DNA of 64,000 nucleotides from Dryas octopetala (taxonomy: Eukaryota > Streptophyta > Magnoliopsida > Rosales > Rosaceae). This document shows positions 44,116 through 57,042 of this stretch, piece after piece. The stretch spans positions 1,922,001 through 1,986,000 of the forward strand of contig OY992838.1 of assembly GCA_963921425.1 (NCBI GenBank), read 5' to 3'. The position numbers were made by a program, and so were the translations under genes. How positions within the stretch are numbered: the first letter of the stretch is position 1; each line of letters begins with the position of its first letter. The notes beneath the pieces were generated by a model. That model saw only the letters and a program-made list of their open reading frames with translations, was not told where the DNA came from and did no database searches.

Positions 44116-46993
44116 TTAAGTACTCATTTGAAGGTTGAGAGTATTAAGCTGCATAGTCCATTCTTCGCCACTTGGCCTTCCAAGGGTGAACTCTAGATTA
44201 AGGTACATATCATGACGATCCAAAGATGACAAGGAGCTACAATCCAACCTCTCCTTCATGCTCTCTCCACACACATGATGCCGGGCTGAATCCTCCTGCT
44301 CTTCCACCTATTTAATAGAAATTCAAATTAATAAAACTATATTTTATATCATACATTATAACAATTAAGCACAATATATGATACATGCATGGTTAATTTG
44401 ATCTATAAAATTTTATAATTAAGATATATACCTTGCTACCATTTGATGACGGGGAATATTGAGAATAAGTCAAAGTATTGCTGCCATTCGTCTCCACTGA
44501 ACAAGGCCACGAACCTCTGCTATATATTACAAATTAATTAGCATTTAATATATTGGTCAGAAACTTCAACAATTAATATATTACATATCAACCACAAAAT
44601 TAAATCCCCTTAATTATTTGTGGTAGCTTTGATGGTAGGAAAAAGTGTTTAATTGTCAGGCTCGATCAACAAAACATTTCATATCAATAATGCTCATTTA
44701 GCAGAAGGAAATTTGAACTGAAACTGGTGAGTTGAAGAAGGTAGAAAACAATTCATCCGTTCACAACTGCTTGTAGATGTATCATGTATGTTTATTTACG
44801 AAAGTAGAGGACTTAAATTGGGTAAGCAGGAGTAGTACGTACGGTAACATTATTGCTCACTGCCATACATAATGGAGTCAACAAAACCCATCCATTTGGC
44901 CAACACATAATATTAGACATATATGCCTAGCATTCCTGTCACCTAGCTACCTAGCTATGATCTGAGGTATTAATTAATTTCTTGGTTGTGACTGATTTGT
45001 ACTAAACATCTATAACCGTTGGATTACAACGTACAACATTGAGATTTGTAGTGATGAACTTTTCCCTTGACTTTTTGGGACACATTGGGATCAATACACT
45101 CACAATCCAACGGATGTGATGAGATCGACTTCGTTCCCTTTGTTATAAATTTATAATAAAGGGCAGACGTAATATGCCTTCATGCCACGCACCAGTACAA
45201 GTGCTGAACCCATACATATAATACGAACCCTAATTAAGCCGTATGTTCATCAAAATCAATGTGCTTTGAAACTTCCAGTAATAAATGCTCTACACCGTTA
45301 ACAAAGACAGACACCATGTTAGACCAAAAAAAAAGTCCATCTCCAAGGCACTACTTGTGAATATTCGTGCATGGATATATGTTTGCATATAATTTAATGC
45401 AAGCTTCTAGTATTTAAGTAATTCCAGCAATTACTCGATCGCTGTTTTTATTATTATCCATTTTGCAGAGAGGAACAAAACAAAATTAGAGAAGAGAGTC
45501 TCAAAGTACTAGACACTTAGACAGTATTCAGTACCTGTTGGATTGTTGTAGTACTGTTGGAGGTGGACTAGCCTTCTGATGATCACCAGATAATATTGAT
45601 CCATTGGTATTTGGTTGAACGGTATTATGCCCTTGGTTTTGGATCAGACCCATATCTGTGTGCCCTTCATGACCTGCAACATTTATCATAGGTAGATTCT
45701 GGCTTTATCAGACACCCAGAAAATAATTCATTTCACATGGCATGGACTGATGATCAGTCTAGTACTCTCAACATATAAATATGCATTAATTTTGTTTTAG
45801 TGTTGGGGCTACACACAGTGGATCAAATGATGGAGGATGTCCCACTAAGATTTCACCCCAAGCTCCCAAACAAAGAGAATAATGGAAGATGAATAATGTA
45901 AATGGGGTCCTTGAGAATTTTGAGAGAGAGGAGGGATCCAAAATCCAATTACCTGTTCCTTTGTCAGTGCTCTTCACTGTTCTATACATCTGCATGAACA
46001 CCCAACACAAAAAAAGTAATCAAAAATGAGAAAATGAGAAAAAGGAAAAACTCGGTCCACATTGCTAAGATTACCCCTCTAGATGCCTTTTTGTCCTTAC
46101 CCATTGTTCTTTACCCCCCACTACAAATGAATCATATCAATATATACTAATTGTAAACACAGAATATGCTAAAAAGTACAATATTGACAACTCTCAAAAT
46201 TACAAATGTATAACCATCATTCATAATTTCATATGTTTAAAAAAGCAAATTAAGAAGATTAATTGAACACAGTAAGCTAGTAAGCCCCACCTGCAAGTGA
46301 CTCTTCACGTGAGCAAGGGTTAGATCCTTCACATTCATCAACTCTAAAACAGATTTTGGCGTTGCTCCTGTGACATTTAAATAGAAATTAATATATGCAA
46401 CTTTATTAATAAGAAAGAGCAAAGAAAAGCTCGAAGGAGTTGTGTATACTACTTTCATGGCCGCCAAGAAGCTGGACTGCATGAACGAAATGAGCGTGGA
46501 GGGTTGTAGTCCACCGCATTCTAGGAGCTCGGATGCTTCTTTTCACACTACCAATGGTTCGCGCGTTTCGCTTGAAATCGCGGCCATAGATTTGAGGGTG
46601 GTGGTGGTGGAGGTGATGATTATGATGATGATGATTACTGACCAAGTTTCGGCGAAGTTGTTGGTGAATGGGTGGAGGAGGACTGGTATTGTCTTTCATT
46701 TCAAACCCTAAACTCAACTTGGGCTCAGCTGAAGCAGCAAGATTATTATTGTAAGCAGCCCTGTCTAGGTGGTAGAAGCCATTCTCATGACTCAAATCGC
46801 TGCCACTGCTACCGGAATCGGTGGTTGAGCTCCTATCACTGTAAAGCACCTTTCTCGCTGTTAATCCATCATATCCCAGTAGTTCCTTAGCTTGATGATG
46901 ATCATATTGTGGAGCTGATGGTGGGCTGATCTGTAAAGAGAGATCGGGCAACAAGGGTGGTGATGATGTAGTAGTACTAGTACTTGTCATCAT
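44116..46993 (-). CDS. KAN4: KANADI transcription factor, KAN4/ATS-like
   Basis: Six exons: 46993-46453, 46367-46291, 45989-45953, 45673-45535, 44516-44432 and 44307-44116; all junctions obey GT-AG and the phases close to 356 aa. The N-terminus has PDLSLQISPP and SGSDLSHEN, then a histidine run and QIYGRDFKRNA. The GARP (Myb-like) DNA-binding domain follows: KRSIRAPRMRWTTTLHAHF, VHAVQLLGGHE|RATPKSV, LELMNVKDLTLAHVKSHLQ, split over exons 1-3. The C-terminus has LNLEFTLGRPS. HAHFVHAVQ, LMNVKD and GRDFKR point to the KAN4 branch rather than KAN1/2. KANADI proteins are nuclear factors setting abaxial identity; Arabidopsis KAN4 shapes ovule integuments. The first ATG of an ATG-ATG pair (46993) was chosen. 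Confidence 0.9.
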
Positions 46994-48370
46994 TATAGGG
47001 TTTGAGCTGAGGATATATGGTATGAGAGAGATCGATCTACCCAAAAGAGAAAAGTAAGGAAGAAAATGGAGTGAAGGGTTCTGAGCTTTAGCTGTGATTA
47101 TATCATGAGTGGGTTATGATTTGCATTGGGGTTGAGAAAGTGAGAGATGGATATAATTAAAGAAGGGGGTGGGGGCGTTGAAGCCGGAGATAGGCTTTTT
47201 TGAGTAGGATGGGCTCTAAATATGTAGAAAGGTGAAGTAATACATTTATAGCAGAGCAGAGCAGAAAGCAATTAAACCACTAGTCAGCTGATAGATTAGA
47301 GAGCAAAAAGAAATAGAAAGTAAGAGAGTTTTTTTGGGATGAAGGTTTGAAGGAAAAGTTAGTGAAAAGGGGAAGTTGTGTATTTAAGAGTGCAGAAGGA
47401 TCAGAAACACATCTTTCCCCACAGAGCTAGAGATTGACAGAGAGAGAGAGAGAGAGTCTTTTTTTTGTAGGGAGTGAAAAGGAGGTGCCGGGATATAATG
47501 GAGGTTTTTGCAGGTGCAGGGAATGGTTGGAATTCGAGAAAACAAAAGGGGCACTGTTCAATGGAATATCGGAATCGGAATGGGTCTTTCTTTCTCTCAC
47601 TCTCTCTCTCTCTCTCTCTCTCTCCCTCTCTAGCTAGCTAAGCTACGTTGATGGATTGCGACCCATTTAAATACCCTACTCTTTTTGTTACTATGATAAG
47701 ATATTATTCTGATTAAATAATTTTAACATGTACATATATTTTCCTTCAATTAGAATATTTCCATTTTACTGCCAGGCCCCTCCCTCCCTCGGACTCTGCC
47801 CTTATTCGTTTTCTTTCTTACTGACGTGGCATACACATCCGTTTCCAACTTTCTATTTTATGCTACTCTAGTAATTTCAGGCAATTTGCAAAGAAACCCT
47901 AGCTAATTTCGTACCTTGTATTTAATTTATTTAGAGAAATATCAGTACCCATTTACATAGTTGCATGTATGATGTATCAACAGTATCATAACTCATAAGA
48001 AGTAAAAAATGGTTAATATATATGCAATAGTAACTTCGGATGTATGATAAATTTCCAGCTGATATAATTAATGAAAGTACTTGATTAATAATTTCAGTCC
48101 AGTTAAACACTTAAACCGACTAGCTATTTATTAATTGCTAGCTGATCTAGCTAATGCAAGTGTGTCTCATTGTATTTGAACCAGTTTTTATACGGAGCAA
48201 CTCATTCTCTGGTCTAGCCATATAGTCGCTGGTCCAAGTGGGCAATACCAGTTTGTGCATCATAATTGAGCTGTACACGTGCGAAGCCCAAGCAAAAATA
48301 TTATAGTTAATTAAGCTAAGCTAGCTAGGAATATTGGATTTACAAATTAATTTAGAACTATATATATAAT
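46994..48370. other. KANADI 5' leader and promoter region
   Basis: Minus-strand GA-rich runs occur at 47441-47456 (GAGA on plus) and at 47591-47631 (CT on plus, GA on the coding strand), common in plant leaders and promoters. A TATTTAAAT at about 47665-47673 could serve as a TATA-like site. Beyond about 47700 the DNA is AT-rich with nothing recognised. Confidence 0.45.
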
Positions 48371-49902
48371 TAGGGGTGGGTTCGGTCCGGTTACCGAACC
48401 GAGAACCCCAAACCGGCAACCGACCGGACCCCCCTCGGTTGCCCCTTTTGGTTACCGAGACCGGAACCGAAATGCCGGTAAACCGGCACTCGGTTGGACC
48501 GGCATTTCGGGTCGGCTCAGCTCGGTATGGCCATTGACCGGCTTGAGTTAAGAGAGAGAGAGGGAGAAGAGCAAGGGAACAGAGAGATGCCATCGGAGGT
48601 CGAACTGGGTGCATGGCTTCGATTCGCCGCCTTGGGGAGTCGTCGGCGTGAGGGAAAGGTACCAAAATGACCGGCTCGATGAGAGGAATGAGTTCTGGGT
48701 GGTGGGAAGTCGCGAAGCCGTCGGAGCACAGAGATCGCCGGCAAAGGGCTCGGCTCTGCCCCAACTCAGGTTGCCGCGATCCTTGCCTTTCTGGAAAATC
48801 AAAACACATGGGCAAAGAGAGGAGGGAGAGGCGAGCATTTCGGAGGTGGTCTCGCCTCCATTAGCCGCCGGACGACAGTGTATCGCCGATCAAAGGCACG
48901 GCGAGAGAGAGAGCGTGACGTCGGGGAGAGAGAAAGTGAAAGTCAGAAATGAGAGAGAAAGGGGGAGTTGGCAGGAGAGAGAAGAGATGATTAAAAACTA
49001 AAAATAAAATGTTTTAAAAATTCATTAAAAATTTAGACAATAGGATATTTTGGGTTTAGGGTTTAGGGTATTTTGGGGTTTGGGTGGGGTTTAGGGTTTG
49101 GACTTTGGGGTTTAGAGTTTTTACTTTGTATTACATATGTTTTATAATTTATATAAAACATTTATATAATGCATTTCTAAACCCTAAACATTTATATAGA
49201 CTATAGTTATTAGTTATAGACTATTATCATCTTATACCATACTAAACATTTTTATAGACTATAGTTATTAGTTATATACCAACTATAAATTATTGAATTA
49301 TTATCAATTATAGTCTTAGGGTATATGGTATATAGGATATAATAAGCCTTATAATGTATATGATTTAAAAATTTTAAAATACATAATAGGGTTTAGGATT
49401 TAGGGTATGAGATATAGGAATAGGATATAGAGTTTAGTATTTAGTTTATAGTTATATGATATAAATTGTTTAGAATATGGTATAATATTAGTTTAGGGTA
49501 TTTGTAATTAGTTTTTATATAGAAATGTATTATATAAATTAAAAAACATATAAATTATTAATTATGGGGTTTAGGGTATAGAAAGGGTTTAGGGTTTAGG
49601 GTTTATAAATTTATATATTTTTTATATAAATTATAGAAATTTATATAAATGTATTATAGAAAGGTATTTTAGGGTATAGAAATGTATAAAAATGTAATAT
49701 TTAAATTAAATGTTATATATACTCGGTTCGGTTCGGTAAACCAACGGTTTTAAGATCTGAAAACCGGAACCGGAACCGAACATACCGATTCGGTTGGCAA
49801 ACCGAGATCTCGGTACGGTTTCTCTCCGGTATGGTTATTTTCGGTATCGGTTGAAGCGATTTCGGGTACGGTCTCGATTTTTCGATCAAACTAACCCAGC
49901 TC
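48371..49902. mobile_element. hAT-like non-autonomous element (1,532 bp)
   Basis: A 10-bp direct repeat TATATATAAT flanks it (48361-48370 and 49903-49912); since this is AT-rich, the true duplication may be 8 bp. It starts TAGGGGTGGGTTCGGT and ends AACCCAGCTC, short imperfect inverted ends resembling hAT. CGGTTCGGT-type words crowd both ends. The interior has a GC-rich part (48550-49000), not recognised as any gene, and an AT-rich part (49030-49690) with many TTTAGGG-like words. No transposase. Confidence 0.65.
49030..49610. repeat. Degenerate telomere-like (TTTAGGG) sequence
   Basis: GGGTTTAGGGTTTAGGGTATTTTGGGG at about 49050 and GGGTTTAGGGTTTAGGGTTTATAAA near 49589, with scattered single units and a few AAACCCTAAAC on the other strand. 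It is too degenerate and short for a chromosome end and lies inside the element at 48371-49902. Confidence 0.6.
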
Positions 49903-49912
49903 TATATATAAT

Positions 49913-51158
49913 TTTTTATATATATACGAAGGAGAGATGATGAGGGAGGGAATATATACGAAGAAGGAGCTACTCTGAAGCATTAAGCAAGTGTCAGAGT
50001 GGCTGGGGTGTCCGGCGACACCAGGGTCGCAGACCCACATGCCCCTCTCAACTCTCACCATTCAACCTTTTTTTGTGTGAAGATTTTCAGCCCACGCGCT
50101 CCCCATCCCTTCAATCAACGCTCAAGGAACAGCGCGTGCCATAGAGAGAGCGCGTTGAATGAAGTGGATGCTGATTCGCTGAGGGTAAAATTCAACGGCT
50201 AGTATTTGTCTGATCCACAGTCTTCGATCGTCCCCAATATTCCCTCTCCGTGTCCAAGTATTCCTTGGCCAAACCTACCTGTCGAGCCCCACCCGCGCGT
50301 GGAAACCCACGAATTAATAAACCTAAAAAAAATAATAAGGGAGGGAAGGACCATATTCCTCGGCGTCAACATGGGTTCAAGTCACGTGACATATGGACGT
50401 GACCCTGTTTAGACAATAGGCTCTTTCTTTGTTCTCTTCTATTGGTCTTATTATGTATGCACCCACCCTCAATTTGTTTAATTCATCAGATGATAGGATC
50501 GATCACCATATTAATATTAATAATATCATGCTCTCAATACTCAAACCCCCATGACTTTGGGTATTTAATTAGTAGAATTGATTTGTTTATAAATGGTGAT
50601 TACATCTTACAGAAACAACAAGATGACTAGAAAACGTTAATATATGAATGATTTGTTAATAGTTATCGAAGCCATGGTCAGCGCCTGATGCGCTCTAGAT
50701 TCTCCGGGAAATGGAAACTTTGTATTTCTTCTCATACTTTATTATTAGGACTATTAGACACCTTCAACCCTCCTATATTCCCTCCCTCCTCGATCCTCAT
50801 CATTCCTCATCTTAAGTTTGTTGGATTATTGAATAATAACTTAATTTAATTAATTGCAGGCTTTGCAGCAGAGGGTAATATCCGGTCAACATCTCTCTCT
50901 CTCTCTCTCACTTGCAATGCAAGATTATGTTGTCAAATGCTTGGGCCTATATTCCATATATATTCCATGTGTTTGTCTCATAACACCACCTCCTACGTAC
51001 TCTAACTCATCTCCGTCCTATTTTAATCAATCTTCTTTCTTTATTTGTATACCTGGCTTTTAAATGTCTTTCCTGACAAGGACCCCATTTGGGTCCACCT
51101 CAAAACAATATACATAAATCACTACAACTTAATTCATGTGACATGTGCCACCAACCCT

Positions 51159-51195
<37 letters not shown>

Positions 51196-52295
51196 CCCTC
51201 CGGCCCTTAATTGACTGTACAGATAACAGATTATATTTTGCATTGCGTTTCCTGAATTTTCTTTTTCTTTTTCTTTTCGATCCCTATTTTTTTAGGGGCA
51301 CCAGTTGTCCAAGTTGGGCATAATCCATGACAATCCTTTAGACAAGTGACCAATAAACTACAAGCAATCCCCTTAGCTAAGCGATGCATGCGTTATTGAG
51401 TTTATTCTTGCATTTTATTGATTAGTGCCCGGTTTAGTCCAGTCCAAGTTAGAACTGACATAAATTATATAGTTTACCAAAACATACATATGTGCATGGT
51501 CTTGTATAAATATTTTGCTTCAGTTTTACTCTTTAATATGCTTCTCAAGTGAATTATTATATACATATATTTTCTAATTTTTATCTCTTCAAGTCTATAT
51601 CACGTACGTGCAATAGATCGACCAATAGTATGCGTGACACACTAAACCAAATAGGAGTCCAGTCTACTATACTTAGATTTCATAACTTTGCAACAGATCT
51701 TCAAACTTAATAGGGTTAATGTGGGTTCATCTTTGAGGTCATTCTTTGCATTAATAGGGTCAATATTGACAGCGGCATAAGATCTCTAGCCAAATGATTG
51801 TACCATAAAGGAAAACACGAGGCCAATCAGCCTTTAGGTAAACCCCAACCAGCTAGCACTAAATAAATCTTTTTAATTTATTAATTACCAGTGATTTAAT
51901 AACTGTCCTTGCTTTTAGAAACAATTTATTAACTAACTAGAATTAAAGTAAAGCCTGAAGTAATCAGAAGAAATAATTTTATATGGAATTAATAATGAGA
52001 AGAATATTAGTTTCTTCATGGCGATTCGCGAGATTAGGAAACAGCCATACAAGCATGTGTTGCTTTGAGATTTGAGTAAATATCATCTCACCTTCTGTCG
52101 TCCTTCTCCTTCTCTTCCTTTGAGTATCAATAAAACGACAAAAAAGAAAGGATGGAATCACCGAAATCAACGCCGTTTAGGCTGACGTGCGCCATGACAA
52201 TTACATCATTTCTCATATAATGAATTAAAATTACGGACTGTGTAATGAATTAAAGAAGGAATAAACATGCCCGGCATGCATCATCTTAATCTTAA
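49913..52295. other. Gene-poor intergenic DNA
   Basis: No gene was recognised. A (CT)n run lies at about 50892-50909 and an (AT)n microsatellite at about 51163-51191. The short open frames here show no family signature. Confidence 0.4.
51163..51191. repeat. (AT)n microsatellite
   Basis: About 14 uninterrupted AT units. Confidence 0.85.
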
Positions 52296-52683
52296 TTAGG
52301 CCTGGCTTGAAATTGTTGTTGGATGATAATTTTTAATCACCCACAACACAACAGTTTTGATGTTTGGTAAAAAAATAAAAAAAGTGCTTTGTCTCACAAT
52401 TCTCAACTCCTCACAACAAAAATAGAAAGCAAGTTTGTAGGTACTTTTGAAAACTGCGATGAATCACAACAATAAAAATTTTATTTTACTTATAATACTC
52501 TCATTTTATAAATTATAAATAGCCACATCAGTTTTAAATTACGATTTATCAAACACCTTCATACTGTTTTTTGTATACACAACACTTTTGAAAATATAGT
52601 TTATCAAACACTCCGCTGCTTTACTTCACAGCTGCTTTACTTCACAACTATTTTTTCTCGTAACAATCCCAAACTAAACCCTG
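52296..52683. mobile_element. Possible hAT-type MITE
   Basis: The left side reads TAGGCCTGGCTTGAAATTGTTGTTGG; the right side, reversed, reads CAGGGTTTAGTTTGGGATTGTTACGAG. These look like decayed inverted ends of the common GGCCTGTTTGGGATTG type. The interior has repeated TTATCAAACAC words. No clear target duplication, so the call is tentative. Confidence 0.4.
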
Positions 52684-53727
52684 ATGAGATAATGAGAAAG
52701 AAATATAATTAATTCCCAATTTGTTTGTGTGATACAAGAAGACTATTCATTTTTGTTATCAAGGCCTTGTAAGATGCTCTGCTGAAAAAGGGCAAGGTAC
52801 TCATTCTCCAACAATAAGATCATAATGAGATAATGAGTAAGAAACTAACAATAATGCAGTCAAACTCACACATAAAAAGGTTCCAGGTTTTCAAACAAAA
52901 AGAGTAAAGCTAGCTAGAGAAACAGAGGTGAAAGTGAAGTCAATTTACTTATAGAGAGAGAGAGAGAGGGAGCAAAATAAAACAGGAATTGAGTGAGGTC
53001 AGACCCTACGCAAAACCTTGAAACTTGAGACCCTTCTATATATTTTAAAATTGGTGGGTTCATACCTTCACCCTCGATGGTAGTTAGTCAATCCATGCAC
53101 ACATAATTAGAGGTGCATCCTCATGAATCATGATCTACTTAGATTAGGTCTAGTCATATTTTGTATCGCGTTTGATAATACTTTAAATTATGTTTGTATT
53201 ATGTCCTACTTGATTGTATGTTGAATTCAAACCTAATATGAAAATACTCGTGCTCAAGCTGTACTTTAATTGAACTTTATTTTTACTTAGTTATGATATG
53301 TCATAAAGTTTAGCTTAATTACTATGGTGTTAGATATTTAGTCAAGTTAATACTAATTGGGGGTTGTTTTGTTTGAGGAACTGAATAATGATAGTACCAA
53401 TCTCAAATACCTTTAGTCAAGCAAAATCTTTTTCCATTCCGTCAATTTCAAAAGCCTTTGATTCAAATTTTTCGAAACCTACTTTTCCAATATCATTTTC
53501 TATTCCACTTCCCCAAGTTGTGTTAGCCTGTGATTCTGCTCATTCTCTCCAATCTAGTAGTCCCATTTTCAATTATGAAGCGTTGATGGCTTTCCACTGA
53601 ACCTTTAGTTGTATATGGCAATCATAGGAATCCATCCCAATCACTTAAAATCCTCACACCTCTCTTCTCTCTTTTTGAATTAAATAAACTTGTTGTTTGC
53701 TTCGAAAAGTCCTTTTGAGTATTCCCG

Positions 53728-53802
<75 letters not shown>

Positions 53803-54500
53803 TAGTTGTCCTCGATCTGGACACTGGACCACACAAATTAATCAAATTTCTATACAATATATATTTTACATAATTATTAATTTGTTCCAAAGCTCAAAGC
53901 ACGTACCCTTATATAAATTTTTCCTTCTTTTTACGTACTCTTTGATCTTTCTAACACTGATAGATAGGAATTAATTAGGATGCCCCATTTATGCTGGCGA
54001 TTGTCCTTCTCCTCAATCCTCATCACGAATAGCATATTATAGGAAAACTAAACCTTAAATGTCAACATCCATCCAACAAACATATATCCACATTTCTTTT
54101 TCATAAGGAATAATATAAATCTGGACTCACCAGAGATGAAATATATTGATCATTAATACTATCAGCAATAATTTGAATTTTATATATAAATCATAGGTGA
54201 AGAAGACATCAAGAGTAGAAGAGGCAAAGGTCACTGTCCTTGTTTATCTAGCTACAGTGTTCTAGCCAGAAATTCCATGGTCAAGGATTACTAGAATGGC
54301 ATATATATTTATTATACAAAATAGATAAATATATATATATATAAAGAGCAAAATAGAACCAAGTGTATGGTAATTTTAGAAAGAAAACAAGTAGAAGCTT
54401 TCAAATAAGAAATTCAAGGCATATGTGATCTAAGAAGATTACATCCAAGTGTGAAATGTGGCCTGCAACTATTTTTTCTTTCTTTTTCTTTTTTTTTGTA
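52684..54500. other. Intergenic DNA with a long CT microsatellite
   Basis: No gene was seen. The only marked feature is the (CT)n array at 53731-53797. Confidence 0.4.
53731..53797. repeat. (CT)n microsatellite, about 33 units
   Basis: 67 uninterrupted bases of CT. Confidence 0.95.
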
Positions 54501-54511
54501 CCATATTGTAA

Positions 54512-54691
54512 GAGAAATTATTCTGTATAACCGTTATATTGACACATGGTATAGCTAGTCTATTTGTTATAATATGAGTAGATGTTATTAATACTATACC
54601 CTACTAATATGAACATATCGTTCAATAATACTCTTACACGTTAGATTGGTGATACCACGTGCCGGTATATCGGTTATACCGTATAATTTTT
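54512..54691. mobile_element. Foldback MITE (180 bp)
   Basis: Flanked by CCATATTGTAA on both sides (54501-54511 and 54692-54702). The ends are inverted: GAGAAATTATTCTGTATAACCG and, from the right, AAAAATTATACGGTATAACCG, continuing through ACATGGTAT / CACGTGGTAT. The 9-11-bp duplication suggests a Mutator-like family. Confidence 0.75.
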
Positions 54692-54702
54692 CCATATTGT
54701 AA

Positions 54703-55355
54703 TGGTGGGGTGGGCCATGTGTGGTCAGGGAGAAGTGGTGAACAGTAAAGGCCATGGCAAATAAAACAGCCCTGGAATCTGCTTAATTTCTTGTAAAACA
54801 TCAAACTCTAGCTCAAACCAAATATATATGCATTCCACTCGGCAACTTCTTGTGTTTGCATTATTTGATAACTGATATCATTTGATAAGAAGATAATTAA
54901 ACTTTTGCCCATGATATTTGTTTATGAGAGCTTTTTTTTGTGTTATAAGGAAGAATCAGAAATTTCTATATTGTGTTGGAAATATTTGTTTACCAATAAT
55001 GACAAGGTAATAATATTATGTTGTCATCTAGTAAATCTAGATCGTTGATTAAACTAACACTTAATTGAATACAAATTGAAAATTTAACAACATGAGATTC
55101 TGTGTGGGAGGAGAATATTATGGTGGTCAAAGCCTCATAACAGCCAGCAGTCGATTCCTTTTTTATTTTTTTTATAGGTCCAGTTACTGGTCTTATTTGT
55201 GAATGAGGCCCAAAATAAAAGAGGGTCCGGGTCAAGTTGAGTAAAGCCCACATCCCAGCGATGGCTGCTCAAGTCCCCCAATTCTAGTTTAGATCGCAGT
55301 GCGTGTGCGTCTCCGAGTCTGAGACTGACTGGAGTCTGAGAGCGAAGCGAGGAGG
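54703..55355. other. 5' region of the TMEM147-like gene
   Basis: AT-rich, becoming GC-richer from about 55250 where the 5' leader of the plus-strand gene probably begins. No TATA box stands out, as is common for housekeeping genes. Confidence 0.4.
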
Positions 55356-57042
55356 ATGACGGTGTTTCACTTCTTCAACTGTGCGATTCTCACGTTCGGC
55401 CCTCACGCCGTCTACTACTCCGCCACGCCCCTGTATGCTCTTTTATTCTCTCTGTTTTTTTTTTGGTGTGGATCTGCTCTGATGCTCTCATAACTCATAT
55501 CCAATTCACTTCATCTTCTTCCCAAACTAAACCCTAACTCAATTATACAATTTAATTAATAATTATATATGTGTGTGTGTGTAGATCGGAGTATGATACA
55601 CTTGGTACCTCTGTTAAAGCAGCTCTTGTGTATCTGGGAACGGCTTTAGTGAAGGTTGGTATTCGTAGTTAATTACAAAGTCATGCCCTAGAAAATCATA
55701 TTATAATCGTTTTCATTTTGTGCCAATGAGGCAATTTCTTCCAGTTCCAGCAATGGCTGCTGATGTTTTTTTTTTTAAAATCTATGTCTGCAGCTTGTGT
55801 GTCTGGCCACTTTTCTTAAGGTCTCTGACAATGAAAGCTTCGATCCATATCAGGTATTTCTCTCTTTGATTTCAATATCTGGATGCAATTGCACATGTTT
55901 GTAATAGAAGCTCAATTGTACTTTGGCTAATTTTGCATTTGAAAGAATACTTTTTTTTTTTTTTTTTCATGGATTGTGGCTGTGAGTGTAAATGTGTAAC
56001 CAACAAATTGTCAATGTTTTCAGGAATTTTTGAAAGCTCTGATTGGTTTTATAGATGTTGCTGGTCTTTACTTTGCTTTGACCCAGTTGACTCACCGAAA
56101 TATCTCTCAAAATCATAAATTTCAAGCAGTGGGACTTGGTGAGTAATACTTGATAAAGTCCAAAATAAAACAAAAAGGAAAAAGATCACTTGCTTTTCCT
56201 TTGATTCTAGAACAATTTTGGAGCATTTCTGCTTCCTTAATAGTGTAGTGTATTTTGTGGCATGATTGACATCTTCTTATTCTCTGTTGCCAGGATGGGC
56301 TTTCGCTGATTCTGTTCTGCATAGATTGGCACCTCTGTGGGTGGGTGCTAGAGGACTAGAATTTACCTGGGATTACATTCTTCAAGGCCTTGAAGCAAAT
56401 GCCAATCTGGTATAAATTTGTCTTGGTTTGAGATTCCAAAGTTCATGGAATAATTTGTGTTGGTCAAATTAGACCATGGACACAATGACACGTATCTCAG
56501 TTTTTTAATTTTGGATTTTGAAGTAGATTTGACTCCCTCTGTTAAGTAGTTTATGGTTCTCTCTTTATTCAGGTCTTGAGCATATCCCTTGCTGCATTGG
56601 GGTCTTTGATGTGGCTTCGGAAAAACAAGCCTAAGACGCTGATTCCTATAATATACACATGTGCTGGAATTGTAGCAACCATGCCATCTATCATAAGGTC
56701 TGCTCCTATACTTACCTTAATTCTGCCAATACTAGAAAGTAGAAACATTCTGTGCATTTAACATTTATCCGTTGATACTCCCCCTACGAATTCTGATCCT
56801 ATCGTCTTCATTCCTTTTCAATTTCTGATGAGTAGGACCGGTCCTGTTCAAGTGTAAGAACTGGAATGGACTTTTTAAAGTTTTCTTTACCTGTCTTAAC
56901 AGATTCTCTGTTTTGCAGCTATCTGAGGCGAGGCCTGGGGTGGCACTTTCCGGAGGTGGTAGGATTTGAACTCTTTACTTCTCTGGTGATGGCCTTCATT
57001 AGTTGGCAGCTCTTTGCTGCATGCCAGAGACCCTCTGCCTGA
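55356..57042 (+). CDS. TMEM147: TMEM147 homologue (ER membrane protein)
   Basis: Seven exons: 55356-55432, 55585-55654, 55794-55853, 56024-56138, 56294-56409, 56573-56697 and 56919-57042. All have GT-AG borders and the phases close to 228 aa, near the 224 aa of human TMEM147. Family marks are the start MTVFHFFNCAILTFGP, SEYDTLGTSVKAALVYL, the conserved PLWVGARGLEFTWDYI and several hydrophobic helices throughout. In animals TMEM147 is a multi-pass ER protein in a complex with nicalin and NOMO behind the Sec61 translocon, helping insert multi-pass proteins; plants keep single-copy homologues, and I infer the same role. The ATG at 55356 opens the conserved N-terminus. Exons 3-4 have a broken copy at 61005-61617. 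Confidence 0.92.

Noticed and set aside
48321..49001. Open frames of up to 164 codons in the GC-rich part of the hAT-like element
   Set aside because: No recognisable domain; they overlap in several frames on both strands. A captured gene fragment is possible but could not be supported.
49030..49610. Chromosome end
   Set aside because: The TTTAGGG words are degenerate, in mixed orientation, and followed by ordinary genes on both sides.
49999..50412. Two consecutive plus-strand open frames
   Set aside because: No start context, splice pattern or family motif; composition is like the surrounding DNA.
53654..53974. Open frames over the CT microsatellite
   Set aside because: They translate to Ser-Leu or Arg-Glu repeats only.
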